Part shown: positions 34,787 through 43,060 of the stretch, piece after piece
Layout of the letters: each line of letters starts with the position of its first letter
How positions within the stretch are numbered: position 1 is the stretch's first letter
Assembly: GCA_020436085.1 (NCBI GenBank)
Contig: JAGQYM010000034.1
Location: forward strand, 1 to 48,264
Direction: 5' to 3'
DNA from: Cyclobacteriaceae bacterium
Lineage (GTDB): Bacteria; Bacteroidota; Bacteroidia; Cytophagales; Cyclobacteriaceae
DNA: 48,264 nucleotides
The notes under the pieces: generated by a model
What the model was told of the DNA's origin: nothing
Databases searched by the model: none
What the model saw: the letters and a program-made list of their open reading frames with translations, nothing else
Program-made: the position numbers and the translations under genes

Positions 34787-35683
34787 ATGAAGAAATTTTA
34801 CTTTTTGCCTGCGTTGCTTGTTATCATTTCTGTCACACTAGTTCTACAAAGTTGCAAGGATGAAGATGAAGGTCCGCAAGTTCCACGCACTGAACTTTAT
34901 GTCATCGATATAGGCAACTTTGATAAGGGACCATGGAAAATAATCCGCTACAATGAAGAAGGTGGAGATCCTAAAACTGTTATTGGTGCTGGTCTGTCCT
35001 GGCCGCAGGATATCATCTTCCTTGAAGACCGTGGTGAGATGCTGGTCTCCAATTTTATTACGGGTCTTATTCAACGCTACGACATCGAGACTTTTGAACA
35101 GAAAGCCAACTTCGCCACCGGCATCGGATCCCCTACCCGTATGAAAATCCGGGATGGTCTGCTCTATGTCGTGCTGTGGCAGGGCAATGGCAAAGTGAGA
35201 CGATATCAACTAGACGGCACATTCGTAGATGAGTTCACCAGCATCGGTGTGAATAACAGCATTGGGCTCGATTGGGATGCCGATGGCAACCTCTACGTGT
35301 CGTCTTACAATAATGGTGCTGATGGGTTTGTAAGAAAATTTGATCCAGATGGAAAAGACCTCGGCAACTTTATTGACTCAAACCTCAACGGTCCTACTAA
35401 TATCTGGTTTAATGCGAGCGGACATCTGTTGGTGAATGATTTTGTAGGAGGCGCCATCCGTGAGTTTGATGCTGACGGAAACTTTGTGAGAAATGCGGTG
35501 AATGGCCTGAGTCAGGTGGAAGGCGTAGACTTCATGGAAAATGGAAATGTGTTGATTGGTAATGGAGGAACAGGGACCATTAAAATGTACACTCCCGATT
35601 TAACCTTTATCAAAGATGTCGTGCCCAGCAAATCCGGTGGACTGGTGCGACCCAATGGAGTCATTGTGAGAAACGTGAAATAA
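34787..35683 (+). CDS. NHL-type beta-propeller lipoprotein
   Basis: 298 residues. Lipoprotein signal with VLQSC (Cys at residue 23) followed by an acidic spacer (KDEDEGPQ). The remainder is a six-bladed propeller with NHL/SMP-30-like repeats, e.g. VRRYQLDGTFVDEFTSIG, GLDWDADGNLYVSSYNN, VRKFDPDGKDLGNFID and IREFDADGNFVRNAVNGL. Probably outer-membrane or periplasm-attached, binding a ligand or acting as a lactonase-like scaffold; no catalytic residues can be assigned. Preceded by the palindrome at 34763-34780, which may regulate it. Confidence 0.88.
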   Translation: MKKFYFLPALLVIISVTLVLQSCKDEDEGPQVPRTELYVIDIGNFDKGPWKIIRYNEEGGDPKTVIGAGLSWPQDIIFLEDRGEMLVSNFITGLIQRYDIETFEQKANFATGIGSPTRMKIRDGLLYVVLWQGNGKVRRYQLDGTFVDEFTSIGVNNSIGLDWDADGNLYVSSYNNGADGFVRKFDPDGKDLGNFIDSNLNGPTNIWFNASGHLLVNDFVGGAIREFDADGNFVRNAVNGLSQVEGVDFMENGNVLIGNGGTGTIKMYTPDLTFIKDVVPSKSGGLVRPNGVIVRNVK

Positions 35684-35830
35684 ATGCAGAACCATATTAG
35701 CGTCACATAAGGCTAACCTTAGCTTAATAGTAAGCGCATGTTATAAATCTTTGAGCAGAATCTGGAAGATTCGGCATTGAGTCTTAACTTGGTAGTTCAA
35801 CTACGATTACCAACCAAAAAGAAAATTCTC

Positions 35831-36244
35831 ATGAAAAGACATGCAACAGCCGTATGGAAGGGTTCAGGAAAAGAAGGAAGCGGCCATCTAACCACACAAA
35901 GTAATATCCTCAGTCAAACACAGTATTCGTACAAATCGAGGTTTGAAGAAGGTACTGGCACGAACCCAGAGGAACTTGTTGCTGCCGCCCATGCAGGCTG
36001 TTTCAGTATGAAACTTTCGTTCAATATTGACGCAGCAGGCTTCGTAGCAGATCAACTGGAAACCAAATGTGACATTACATTGGAAAGTGGTAGCATCACC
36101 AACTCACACCTTACGCTGAACGCAACCGTAAAAGGAATCAGCAAGGAGAAGTTTGATGAACTGGTAGCTGACGCAGAAAAGAACTGCCCTATCTCAAAAC
36201 TGCTCAACACTAAAATCACAGTGACGGCATCGCTGAACGGCTAA
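35831..36244 (+). CDS. OsmC-family peroxiredoxin-like protein
   Basis: 137 residues from the ATG at 35831; an 18-residue upstream extension is less likely. The two redox cysteines of OsmC/Ohr proteins are present, the first in AAAHAGCFSMKLSF and the second in EKNCPISKLLN, and the beginning KRHATAVWKGSGKEGSGHLTT is the classic OsmC start. It reduces organic hydroperoxides with thiols in the cytoplasm. It precedes the AraC gene by 10 bp, so they probably form one operon and the regulator may respond to a related signal. Confidence 0.93.
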   Translation: MKRHATAVWKGSGKEGSGHLTTQSNILSQTQYSYKSRFEEGTGTNPEELVAAAHAGCFSMKLSFNIDAAGFVADQLETKCDITLESGSITNSHLTLNATVKGISKEKFDELVADAEKNCPISKLLNTKITVTASLNG

Positions 36245-36254
36245 AACCCTCGCC

Positions 36255-37277
36255 ATGTCTTTGCTGCAAGAAGTTTACATCTACAAAAACGGCCTTGAGA
36301 TCTCTCTGACGATCCTGGCCGTTTTGCAGAGTATTTATATCCTGCGCAAGCCGAGCACTAAAAACACCGGGTTGCTGCACGGACTCACTTTTGCTTTGCT
36401 CTCACTGAACTTCTTTCTGCTCACCCTTACCAACATCTTTCACCTGGCAATTGATGACCTGATCTTCGCACTGCCGCTGGCCAGCTATGGACCACTGAGT
36501 TACTTCATGACGAGGACTATAATAGAACCAGATGCAAAGGCAAACGGCATCACCATTGCCACCACTATTGCATCCGGTTTCTTTTTCTTTTATATCGTGA
36601 ATAGCATCACTACTCAATTCACGGGAGTCGAATACTACTGGAATATTCTATTTATTGGATTAGCTGCAGTACAAACACATCAACGCTCTCACCGACTTGA
36701 TCCCTACCAAAAGGCTTGGTTGATGCAGTACCTGATTGGGTTCGGATTCATCTTCAGCATTTATCTGCCAGTGTTTTATGCGAACCATTTTTATCCCGAT
36801 ATCTTCTTGTCCTTCAAGGTTCCGTTCACCATTCTGTTTATCCTCTTCCTTGTTAACAACTTCAGGCACGTGGTACAGCGCCCTCAGCTGCTATCACGCC
36901 TGGCAGCAGGGACTACACCGGTGGCCAAGGCCATCACACAATTCATGAATGAGCACCAACCCTTCCTGAAATTTGACTTCGACCTGAAGTCAATGGCGCA
37001 ACAGACAGGTTATTCTGAAAGGCAACTGTCAGAAACGATCAACAGGTCGTTTCACCAAAACTTCAATCAGTTCGTCAATGGGTTCAGGGTGCAGACTGCT
37101 GTGCAACTAATGACAGCAGATGTGAAGGGAGAAAAACTGATCAAAGAGATCATGTATGCCTCCGGGTTTAATCACAAGGTGAGTTTCAACAATGCCTTCC
37201 GCAGGGTACATCACACGACTCCTACTGCCTACCGAAAGGCACTGCTGAACTTAGATCTTCACGCAGTAGAAACCTAG
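36255..37277 (+). CDS. Membrane AraC-family regulator
   Basis: 340 residues. About six or seven hydrophobic helices fill residues 10-210 and precede a cytoplasmic AraC DNA-binding domain (about 225-335) with the two helix-turn-helices (LKSMAQQTGYSERQLSETIN and IKEIMYASGFNHKVSFNNAF). This seven-helix membrane type is widespread in Bacteroidota; the sensed signal is unknown. It starts 10 bp after the osmC gene, so the two are probably one operon. The stop overlaps the convergent His-rich lipoprotein gene by four bases. Confidence 0.9.
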   Translation: MSLLQEVYIYKNGLEISLTILAVLQSIYILRKPSTKNTGLLHGLTFALLSLNFFLLTLTNIFHLAIDDLIFALPLASYGPLSYFMTRTIIEPDAKANGITIATTIASGFFFFYIVNSITTQFTGVEYYWNILFIGLAAVQTHQRSHRLDPYQKAWLMQYLIGFGFIFSIYLPVFYANHFYPDIFLSFKVPFTILFILFLVNNFRHVVQRPQLLSRLAAGTTPVAKAITQFMNEHQPFLKFDFDLKSMAQQTGYSERQLSETINRSFHQNFNQFVNGFRVQTAVQLMTADVKGEKLIKEIMYASGFNHKVSFNNAFRRVHHTTPTAYRKALLNLDLHAVET

Positions 37278-37642
37278 GCACACTTCACCGTCACCTGGTG
37301 CGTGTGGCTTGAATTCATAGTTGACTCAATGGTGACGATCTCGTTGTTTTTCAGTTTCGCAAAGTGATCTTCACTCAACGCCACCTCATGTGCGTGAGAG
37401 GCGGTACCCGTGATGATGTACGACTTAGCCACACCATTCATTACATCTTCTTTCGAGATGGTGAGTGTGTGCCCATGATTCAGGGTTATTGAAGAATGTT
37501 TGGCCCCATTCTCCAAACAATTGGGTGTTGACGATACAGGAGGTGCATCATCACTCTCAGAACATTGTTGAAACAAGAATAGACCCGAAACGCCACCGAT
37601 GATTCCGGACAGGGTTCGTTTGATAAAAGTTTTACGCTTCAT
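37274..37642 (-). CDS. His-rich exported lipoprotein, putative metal binder
   Basis: 122 residues. The start KRKTFIKRTLSGIIGGVSGLFLFQQC combines a basic twin-arginine-like region with a hydrophobic stretch and a Cys at residue 27, so it is probably lipid-anchored in the periplasm or outer membrane. The mature part has His-x-His pairs (NHGHTL, SHAHEV, SHTHQV) and two further Cys (C42, C121). This pattern is shared with small His-rich periplasmic proteins I know only as uncharacterised; copper or zinc binding is a reasonable guess. It is convergent with the membrane AraC gene. Confidence 0.75.
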   Translation of the reverse strand: MKRKTFIKRTLSGIIGGVSGLFLFQQCSESDDAPPVSSTPNCLENGAKHSSITLNHGHTLTISKEDVMNGVAKSYIITGTASHAHEVALSEDHFAKLKNNEIVTIESTMNSSHTHQVTVKCA

Positions 37643-37871
37643 AAAAACAGGTTTAGAAGTCTCAAATCACGTGTATCAAATGCTTTTGATAATGCAGGAC
37701 AACATCGGGAATGAGTACAAAAACATGTTCGTAAACCAATTTGTGCAACCGAGAACCCCAGCGTGGGTGATGGATTTTCACCTTCCCAACTGAGGTTGAC
37801 AACCGGCAGTCACTCATCAAGGTAAAAATATTGGCTATCTTCCGTTACTAAACCTTTAACCAATTCAACCT

Positions 37872-38288
37872 ATGGACGCTAAAAAACGCATTATGGCAAC
37901 CCTTGCAGGGTTTGTCGTTTTCTTCTTACTGGGATGGCTGATTTATGGGATGTTGATGATGGACTTTTATATGAGCAACGCTGGCACTGCCACAGGTGTG
38001 CAGCGTGAAGAGACTGATATGATATGGTGGGCCCTTGTTCTCGGAAATGTTCTCCAGTCTTACTTTCTGGTCTACATATTTGGCAACTGGGCGAAGATCA
38101 CCACGTTTGCCGGTGGCATGAAGGCAGGCGCAACCATTGGCCTGATCCTGGGTTTCGCATTTAACCTTACCATGTATGGAACGTCCAACATGATGAACCT
38201 GACAGCAGCTCTGGTTGATCCATTTGTCAGCGCACTGATGATGGCCATCACAGGTGGTGTGATCGGAGCGGTGTTGGGAAGGAAGTGA
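37872..38288 (+). CDS. DUF1761-like small membrane protein
   Basis: 138 residues with four hydrophobic helices (about 10-30, 48-70, 80-103, 112-136). The first helix segment FVVFFLLGWLIYGMLMMDFY and the later IWWALVLGNVLQSYFLVYIF and GGMKAGATIGLILGFAFNL segments match the layout of small four-helix proteins often labelled DUF1761 in Bacteroidota. Function unknown. It is followed by the palindromic element at 38293-38383, which is likely to end its transcript. The 229 bp upstream (37643-37871) hold nothing I can assign. Confidence 0.72.
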   Translation: MDAKKRIMATLAGFVVFFLLGWLIYGMLMMDFYMSNAGTATGVQREETDMIWWALVLGNVLQSYFLVYIFGNWAKITTFAGGMKAGATIGLILGFAFNLTMYGTSNMMNLTAALVDPFVSALMMAITGGVIGAVLGRK

Positions 38289-38292
38289 TTGT

Positions 38293-38383
38293 ATTTCTTT
38301 GTGATCCTCAGTGCTTCTTTGAGAGACCTTGTGAAACTATTTCACGAGACCTACAAAGTAGCACTGAGGTTCGCGGAGTCAGT
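38293..38383. repeat. Palindromic intergenic element, copy 2
   Basis: CCTCAGTGCTTCTTTG (38306-38321) pairs with CAAAGTAGCACTGAGG (38354-38369) at 15 of 16 positions; inside them GTGAAA-CTA-TTTCAC forms a second stem. The result is one long hairpin in the convergent gap between the membrane protein gene and the toxin gene. It shares CTTTGTG, TTCTTTG and CTTGTGAAAC blocks with the element at 10801-10880, so both belong to one dispersed family. Confidence 0.85.
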
Positions 38384-38457
38384 TTTGCTAAGGTAGATTG
38401 ATACATTGTTAGTATCGTACTACTTGAGGTCTTATATTAAATTACTCAGGTGATCGA

Positions 38458-38745
38458 TCACGTCACATTTAGTTGTTGAGAAGAGTGATGTATCCGGACA
38501 ATGCCAATGCTGTCTGTATAGACACGATAGACAATTCTATAATTTCCCTCAATCAATTCCCTGGTTGATTCGAGGTCGTACTCCCGAACGATCCGTCCTG
38601 ATATTGGAAAGGACTCAAGCTGATCGACTCTCCCGATAAGTCTCTGAACAAATTTATCAGCGTATGTTTTCGAGTCGAGGCTGATATAGTCATGTATTGC
38701 CTTCAAATCACCGAGAGCTAGCTCGGTCCAGACAACCTTTACCAT
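38458..38745 (-). CDS. ParE/RelE-type toxin
   Basis: 95 residues of the small RelE/ParE fold: VVWTELALGDLKAIHDYISL, then VDQLESFPISGRIVREYD and the final strands ELIEGNYRIVYRVYTDSIGI. Members inhibit DNA gyrase (ParE) or cut mRNA (RelE); the wording ISGRIVREYD, ELIEGNYRIVYR is ParE-like. It overlaps the antitoxin gene by seven bases (its ATG at 38745 lies inside the antitoxin's last codons), so translation is coupled. Type II module. Confidence 0.9.
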   Translation of the reverse strand: MVKVVWTELALGDLKAIHDYISLDSKTYADKFVQRLIGRVDQLESFPISGRIVREYDLESTRELIEGNYRIVYRVYTDSIGIVRIHHSSQQLNVT

Positions 38746-38912
38746 TTTTTGACTATCTCCTTCACTTCATTGTGATCTACTATTTTGCCATCTTCAATCT
38801 GCTTCAGTCCTTTGTCGACCTTATCTACGAAGATCAGCTTCTCGATTAGTTCGTCCAGATCGAATTCAGCTGGAAGTTCCCTGATCGTCTCTATAGCTTT
38901 TTCTTTTTTCAT
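38739..38912 (-). CDS. Short antitoxin partner of the ParE-type toxin
   Basis: A 57-residue protein on the minus strand starting at the ATG at 38912 and ending TGG-TAA at 38739. It starts MKKEKAIETIRELPAEFDLD and includes ELIEKLIFVDKVDKGLKQ and an end EVKEIVKKW, the usual two-helix shape and wording of antitoxins paired with Bacteroidota ParE toxins. It lies immediately upstream and overlaps the toxin by seven bases. It should bind and neutralise the toxin and may repress the promoter. Confidence 0.85.
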   Translation of the reverse strand: MKKEKAIETIRELPAEFDLDELIEKLIFVDKVDKGLKQIEDGKIVDHNEVKEIVKKW

Positions 38913-38973
38913 TAATCAAATTTACCAAAAAATTGTCACAGAAAACTCAAGACTCAGTACTCAAGACTACTTA

Positions 38974-39501
38974 CTACTCCACCCTCTTCCCCTTCTCAAC
39001 ATATTTCCAGATTCCTGGATTTTTGGGGTCACCGTACTTGTTCTCCCCTTTCCATTCGTATTGGCTGAACTTATCATCAAAGGAAATCTCACCAAATCTT
39101 TCGTGGTATTCTTCCACTCCAGGATCACTACCACTTCGCATCGTCAACACACGACTGTCCGGATCCCAACTGAGAATATCAAATTGCACTTTGTGCCAAT
39201 TGCCAAACATCGACAACATTTCAAATCGCTGATCTTTTGAGTTGTAATGAATATACCATCGATAGGTCCGGTGCTTACCATCTGATGACACCGCTGTTGA
39301 CTCCAGCTCGATGTAGCTGCTGTCCATTACATACTTGCCGATGCGTGTTGTTTTCTCCCACCAGTTCTTCTCGAAATTATCTTCTCGCACTTCCCACTTG
39401 CCAATCAGAAAATCCAAATCTCTCACGTTGATATTCTGTGAGAAGATGTCTCCGGTGTGCAACACCATGAGCATGAGCATGAAAAGTAGAGTGTATTTCA
39501 T
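38974..39501 (-). CDS. Secreted DUF1579-like protein
   Basis: 175 residues with a signal peptide (KYTLLFMLMLMVLHTGDIFSQ). The mature part RDLDFLIGKWEVREDNFEKN, then the repeated long beta strands (HRTYRWYIHYNSKDQRFEML, VQFDILSWDPDSRVLTMRSG) and the end FSQYEWKGENKYGDPKNP follow the DUF1579 lipocalin-like pattern. Likely a periplasmic ligand-binding protein of unknown ligand. A 6-bp-arm hairpin (39524-39538) stands just upstream of its ATG. Confidence 0.82.
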   Translation of the reverse strand: MKYTLLFMLMLMVLHTGDIFSQNINVRDLDFLIGKWEVREDNFEKNWWEKTTRIGKYVMDSSYIELESTAVSSDGKHRTYRWYIHYNSKDQRFEMLSMFGNWHKVQFDILSWDPDSRVLTMRSGSDPGVEEYHERFGEISFDDKFSQYEWKGENKYGDPKNPGIWKYVEKGKRVE

Positions 39502-39523
39502 CAGAGGTTAATGGTAATGGTTT

Positions 39524-39538
39524 CCCGTTTTGAACGGG
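39524..39538. other. Small hairpin in the leader of the DUF1579-like gene
   Basis: CCCGTT-TTG-AACGGG, a 6-bp stem with a 3-base loop, 22 bases upstream of the ATG at 39501 on the minus-strand transcript. It could affect translation or be a chance palindrome; no further evidence. Confidence 0.3.
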
Positions 39539-39658
39539 ATCATCACCACCGAGGTTGGGTAATTGGTAAGTAAAAAGGCCACTAACCCAAGCTGACGTAT
39601 TCTACTTGTCCGCTATCGTTCAACGCGAACAACTCAACGACATACCAGCGGCTAAACG

Positions 39659-40306
39659 CTACCCATTGGCAACCAGCTTTACATGCATCGCCTTCTCACC
39701 TTGCGTCACATGCGGGTTTTTAAATCCCAACTGAGGCAAATCGATTCCCGAAAACAGGTGCTCTCCTTTTCCAAGAAAAACCGGAGACACAGCCAGGTGC
39801 ATTTCATCCATCTGTCCGAGTTGCAGAACCTGACGAACAGTAGACACTCCGCCACCAATTCGAATGTCTTTACCGTTAGCTGCTTTCTTTGCTTTATCCA
39901 AAGCTGATTCCATCCCATCGGTAACAAAGTAGAAAGTAGTACCTCCTTTCATTTCCAGTGGTTCTCTTTCATAGTTTGTCAGCACAAACACAGGCACATG
40001 ATAAGGTGGTGTATCTCCCCACCATCCTTTCCACTCACCATCGGGCCAGGGGCCACGAATAGGCCCAAACATATTGCGACCTAAAATCCATGCTCCAAGG
40101 TTGTCAAATGAATTCATCGCGAAGTCATTGTCTACGCCTTCACTACCACCCTCTTTGCCCTGCATTTGATGAAACATCTTGGTCGGATACATCCACTGGT
40201 GCAACTCACCACCTCTTATACCTAGTGGATTCTCCAGACTTTGATCCACACCGGCACCAAAGCCATCCAACGAAATCGAAAATGCTGCAACCTTTACTCT
40301 ACTCAT
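39659..40306 (-). CDS. RibD C-terminal/DHFR-like reductase
   Basis: 215 residues of the dihydrofolate-reductase-like fold found in RibD C-terminal domains: start VKVAAFSISLDGFGAGVDQS, the GAWILGRNMFGPIRGPWPDG stretch, then RIGGGVSTVRQVLQLGQMDE and LAVSPVFLGKGEHLFSG. Family members reduce small heterocycles or act on antibiotics; the natural substrate is unknown. It is one of two neighbouring genes of this kind; the other (40805-41416) has an in-frame stop. The copies are not close duplicates. Confidence 0.88.
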   Translation of the reverse strand: MSRVKVAAFSISLDGFGAGVDQSLENPLGIRGGELHQWMYPTKMFHQMQGKEGGSEGVDNDFAMNSFDNLGAWILGRNMFGPIRGPWPDGEWKGWWGDTPPYHVPVFVLTNYEREPLEMKGGTTFYFVTDGMESALDKAKKAANGKDIRIGGGVSTVRQVLQLGQMDEMHLAVSPVFLGKGEHLFSGIDLPQLGFKNPHVTQGEKAMHVKLVANG

Positions 40307-40354
40307 AACTCTGAATACTTGATTCCTGATTCTATTTGCTCGAGATTCCGAATT

Positions 40355-40756
40355 TCAACATAGCCCTTTAAACTCCCAATACCTTGCCGTGTTTCGCTGG
40401 AACTCAGCTCCCCATTGTGCATTGACATTATCACCACAGTAATGCATCACAAGAAAATCTGCATGGTAAATTTCAACATAGGATAACGAGAACTCGCTAC
40501 CTGTCTCCTGGTGATATTGTTTGGACCGCTCTCTTGCTGCTACAAATTCATCAAGCGTGATCAAATCCTTCATCCACGTGGCTCCTTCCTCATCTTTAGG
40601 GATGGCTAATGGCTTCTTAAACATCAACGTGAACTCCGCCCCAACATTGTTGATATCAACACAAATGTAATCGCCATCTACATAGCATCTGGCTTCGGTC
40701 AATGCCTTCACATACTCATGAAAGTCGCCATGCTTAAGTAGCTTAAATCCATTCAT
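40355..40756 (-). CDS. Hypothetical protein between two DHFR-like genes
   Basis: 133 residues from the ATG at 40756; a GTG four codons earlier is possible. The sequence is alpha/beta with NGFKLLKHGDFHEYVKALTE, CYVDGDYICVDINNVGAEFT and FSLSYVEIYHADFLVMHYCG. No signal peptide and no family that I recognise. It lies between the two reductase-like genes on the same strand, with gaps of 48 bp on each side, so all three may be one transcript. Confidence 0.6.
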   Translation of the reverse strand: MNGFKLLKHGDFHEYVKALTEARCYVDGDYICVDINNVGAEFTLMFKKPLAIPKDEEGATWMKDLITLDEFVAARERSKQYHQETGSEFSLSYVEIYHADFLVMHYCGDNVNAQWGAEFQRNTARYWEFKGLC

Positions 40757-40804
40757 AACTGATACCACTTACCAAATTCACCAATCTCAATACTCACTAC
40801 TATT

Positions 40805-41416
40805 CTACGCTCCTACCGTTCCCGTTTTTACTTTCCCTGCCCTTTTGTATGTAGCAATATACACTCCCTTTGTAGTCACCATACTCTCTGTTAATGTAAA
40901 TGCTGCGGGTATCGTTCCACCATCAAACAATTTCTTCCCTTTACCCAAAGTCAGTGGGTGAATCTTTAAACGCAGTTCATCAACCAGATCATTTTTTAAC
41001 AGCAATTGAATCAGCTTGCCGCTACCCCATACTTGTATATCGGGGCCTTTTGAATTCTTCAGCTTCTTAATATCTGCCACGGTCTTTATCACCGTTGAGT
41101 TTGGCCAACCTGTGACAAGTTTGTCTGTCTTCTTCAACTTCTTTGAGAACACGTACTTCATTCCGGAGTTGATACCGGGCCAAAAGTCTCCGTGCTTTGG
41201 CCAGTAGGCTGCCCATATTTGATAGGTCTTTTTGCCCAGCAGGTAGTCTGACTTTTACGACAGTTCTTTCAGCGCGATGTTGCCATACATCTCGTCATCG
41301 TAGGGTGCCACCCAGCCTCCATACTTGAAGCCACCTGAATTGTCTTCTTTGGGTCCACCGGGACCTTGTATCACACCATCCAAGGTGATCATCGATAGTA
41401 CCGTTATTTTCCTCAT
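40805..41416 (-). pseudogene. RibD/DHFR-like reductase gene with an in-frame stop
   Basis: Reading from the ATG at 41416 gives RKITVLSMITLDGVIQGPGG, a typical start of this family, and then a TAA at 41255-41257 after ALKELS. The same frame continues without further stops as KSDYLLGKKTYQIWAAYWPK and ends with the family's strand order (VWGSGKLIQLLLKNDLVDEL, LKIHPLTLGKGKKLFDGG) at 40805. One codon therefore separates a full-length 203-codon gene from the visible two-part form; a first ATG after the stop is at 41161. It may be a recent nonsense mutation or a sequence error. A related intact gene is at 39659-40306. Confidence 0.85.
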
Positions 41417-41561
41417 TGTTTTGTGATTTATTATGATTCAAATGACGGCAACAAATTCACAACTTCAAGGGAGGTTTACGACAATAGTAGGGTGAGATGC
41501 GAAAGAGAGGCAACAGAACCTTCCCTGCTACGGAGGTCTTTAGTTGAAAGAATTCTTGTAG

Positions 41562-42965
41562 CTAATAGCTCAATATCTTTTCAACAATCTCACCTTCTTT
41601 AACTACAATGGTAAAGGTTTCGTTTTTGCCTTTGTGAGCGCCCAGAGTCACCACCTTCACATCGTATGTGCCAGGGTTCAAAACAAATTTTCTTGGATTA
41701 TTTTTCTCAGAGGTATAAGTTCTGCTCCCAGCCACATTCTTCCCGGTGGTTCGCTCATGAAAATTGACCGTAGCATCAATGAGTTCACCGCTGGTGGTTT
41801 TCACACCAATCATTGCAATACCACTTTTAAAATCATGTGAGATTGAATTAACCTTGCCCGCAGAAACTTGTACATTATCAATTTCAGCATTGATTTCAAT
41901 ACCTTCCAATGCCAAAGCCTGGTAGTTCACTTTGTAGCTTCCCGCTGGAACTTCCATTTGTTTGGCTACCCCATAAGTTCTTGTATTGGCTACGACCTTC
42001 CCGGTATTCTTGTCGTACATCTTCACCACGGCATCCCAGGGTTCGCCATTGTTTGTGGTCGTCACCTCCAAAGTGCCACCATCAAAACTTATGTCTTGAT
42101 GTTTTGCACTACCCTCCTTCATTTCAATCGAAATAGTAGTAGCAGGTATATCTGAACCTTCCAACGGTTTTATATCAACATTGTACTTTCCAGGCGGCAA
42201 ATACATCCACGCGGTATCTCGGTATGTTCTCGCTCCCAGGTGGACCTTTTTTGTTGCCACATCTATGGGTTTTACCCAGGCATCAACGGGCTTTCCGTTC
42301 TTAACAGCGTATACCGAAAAGTTTACGTCTGGTTTATCTACTGTCTGCGTAGTAACCTCCATTAACGCATCGCCCAATGCTTCAGCATCTGCCACATCAT
42401 AGTAATGTCCACCACCAGCGCTTGCTGCGCATTCAAGTTGCTGAGTTTCTCCTTCCTTCAGTCCGAAGCCCACAACATGAAGCTTAAAATCGATGCCGCT
42501 GGCTTTTGCACTTGTAACAAGTTCACAGATATTGCCATCGCAGGATTCAATACCATCTGTGATCAGAATAATAGTAGCCTTGGTATTATTTTCTCTAAGC
42601 GATTTTATCGCCATTGCGGCACTTCTAGCCAATGGCGTTCTTCCGGTAGGGGTCAGGCTTTTAACAGCATCCGTGAGGTTGGATTTTGAGCTATTGCTTA
42701 AATCTACTTTATACTCAATGTCATCGCAATCATCCTTTTGCCGATGACCATAGACAATCAAGCCTACTTTTTGATTCTCAGGTAAATTGCCAACAGTTGA
42801 AGCTAAAACATTTGACGCTATCTCCTTTTTCGTCTTACCGGCTAATGGACCCCACATGGAGCCGCTGGCATCGTAGATGAATAAGATGGGTGATGATTGC
42901 TGCTGCGCATTGATAGATGATACTGAACACAGCAACAAAAACGATAGGATCAGGTTGTTCATCAT
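41562..42965 (-). CDS. Secreted von Willebrand A-domain protein with beta-sandwich repeats
   Basis: 467 residues starting at the ATG at 42965 (an adjacent ATG at 42962 is equivalent), with a signal peptide (NNLILSFLLLCSVSSINAQ). The VWA domain has a full metal site: DASGSMW, the Thr in GRTPLARS, and TDGIESCDG. After it come three similar beta-sandwich units of about 85 residues, each with a D-A-x-V start, a G-x-R-T-Y turn and a P-G-x-Y-x-V strand (e.g. RTYRDTAWMYLPPGKYNVDI, RTYGVAKQMEVPAGSYKVNY, RTYTSEKNNPRKFVLNPGTY). It probably binds metal-dependent partners outside the inner membrane; partner unknown. Confidence 0.9.
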   Translation of the reverse strand: MMNNLILSFLLLCSVSSINAQQQSSPILFIYDASGSMWGPLAGKTKKEIASNVLASTVGNLPENQKVGLIVYGHRQKDDCDDIEYKVDLSNSSKSNLTDAVKSLTPTGRTPLARSAAMAIKSLRENNTKATIILITDGIESCDGNICELVTSAKASGIDFKLHVVGFGLKEGETQQLECAASAGGGHYYDVADAEALGDALMEVTTQTVDKPDVNFSVYAVKNGKPVDAWVKPIDVATKKVHLGARTYRDTAWMYLPPGKYNVDIKPLEGSDIPATTISIEMKEGSAKHQDISFDGGTLEVTTTNNGEPWDAVVKMYDKNTGKVVANTRTYGVAKQMEVPAGSYKVNYQALALEGIEINAEIDNVQVSAGKVNSISHDFKSGIAMIGVKTTSGELIDATVNFHERTTGKNVAGSRTYTSEKNNPRKFVLNPGTYDVKVVTLGAHKGKNETFTIVVKEGEIVEKILSY

Positions 42966-43060
42966 ATTCAGGTTGTTTTTCCTAACTGTTATGTTCAGCA
43001 CCTCCATCCCTGCTCCTTCCTAAATCACTGGCTTAAGCTAATGGAAAGATAATCCAATAA

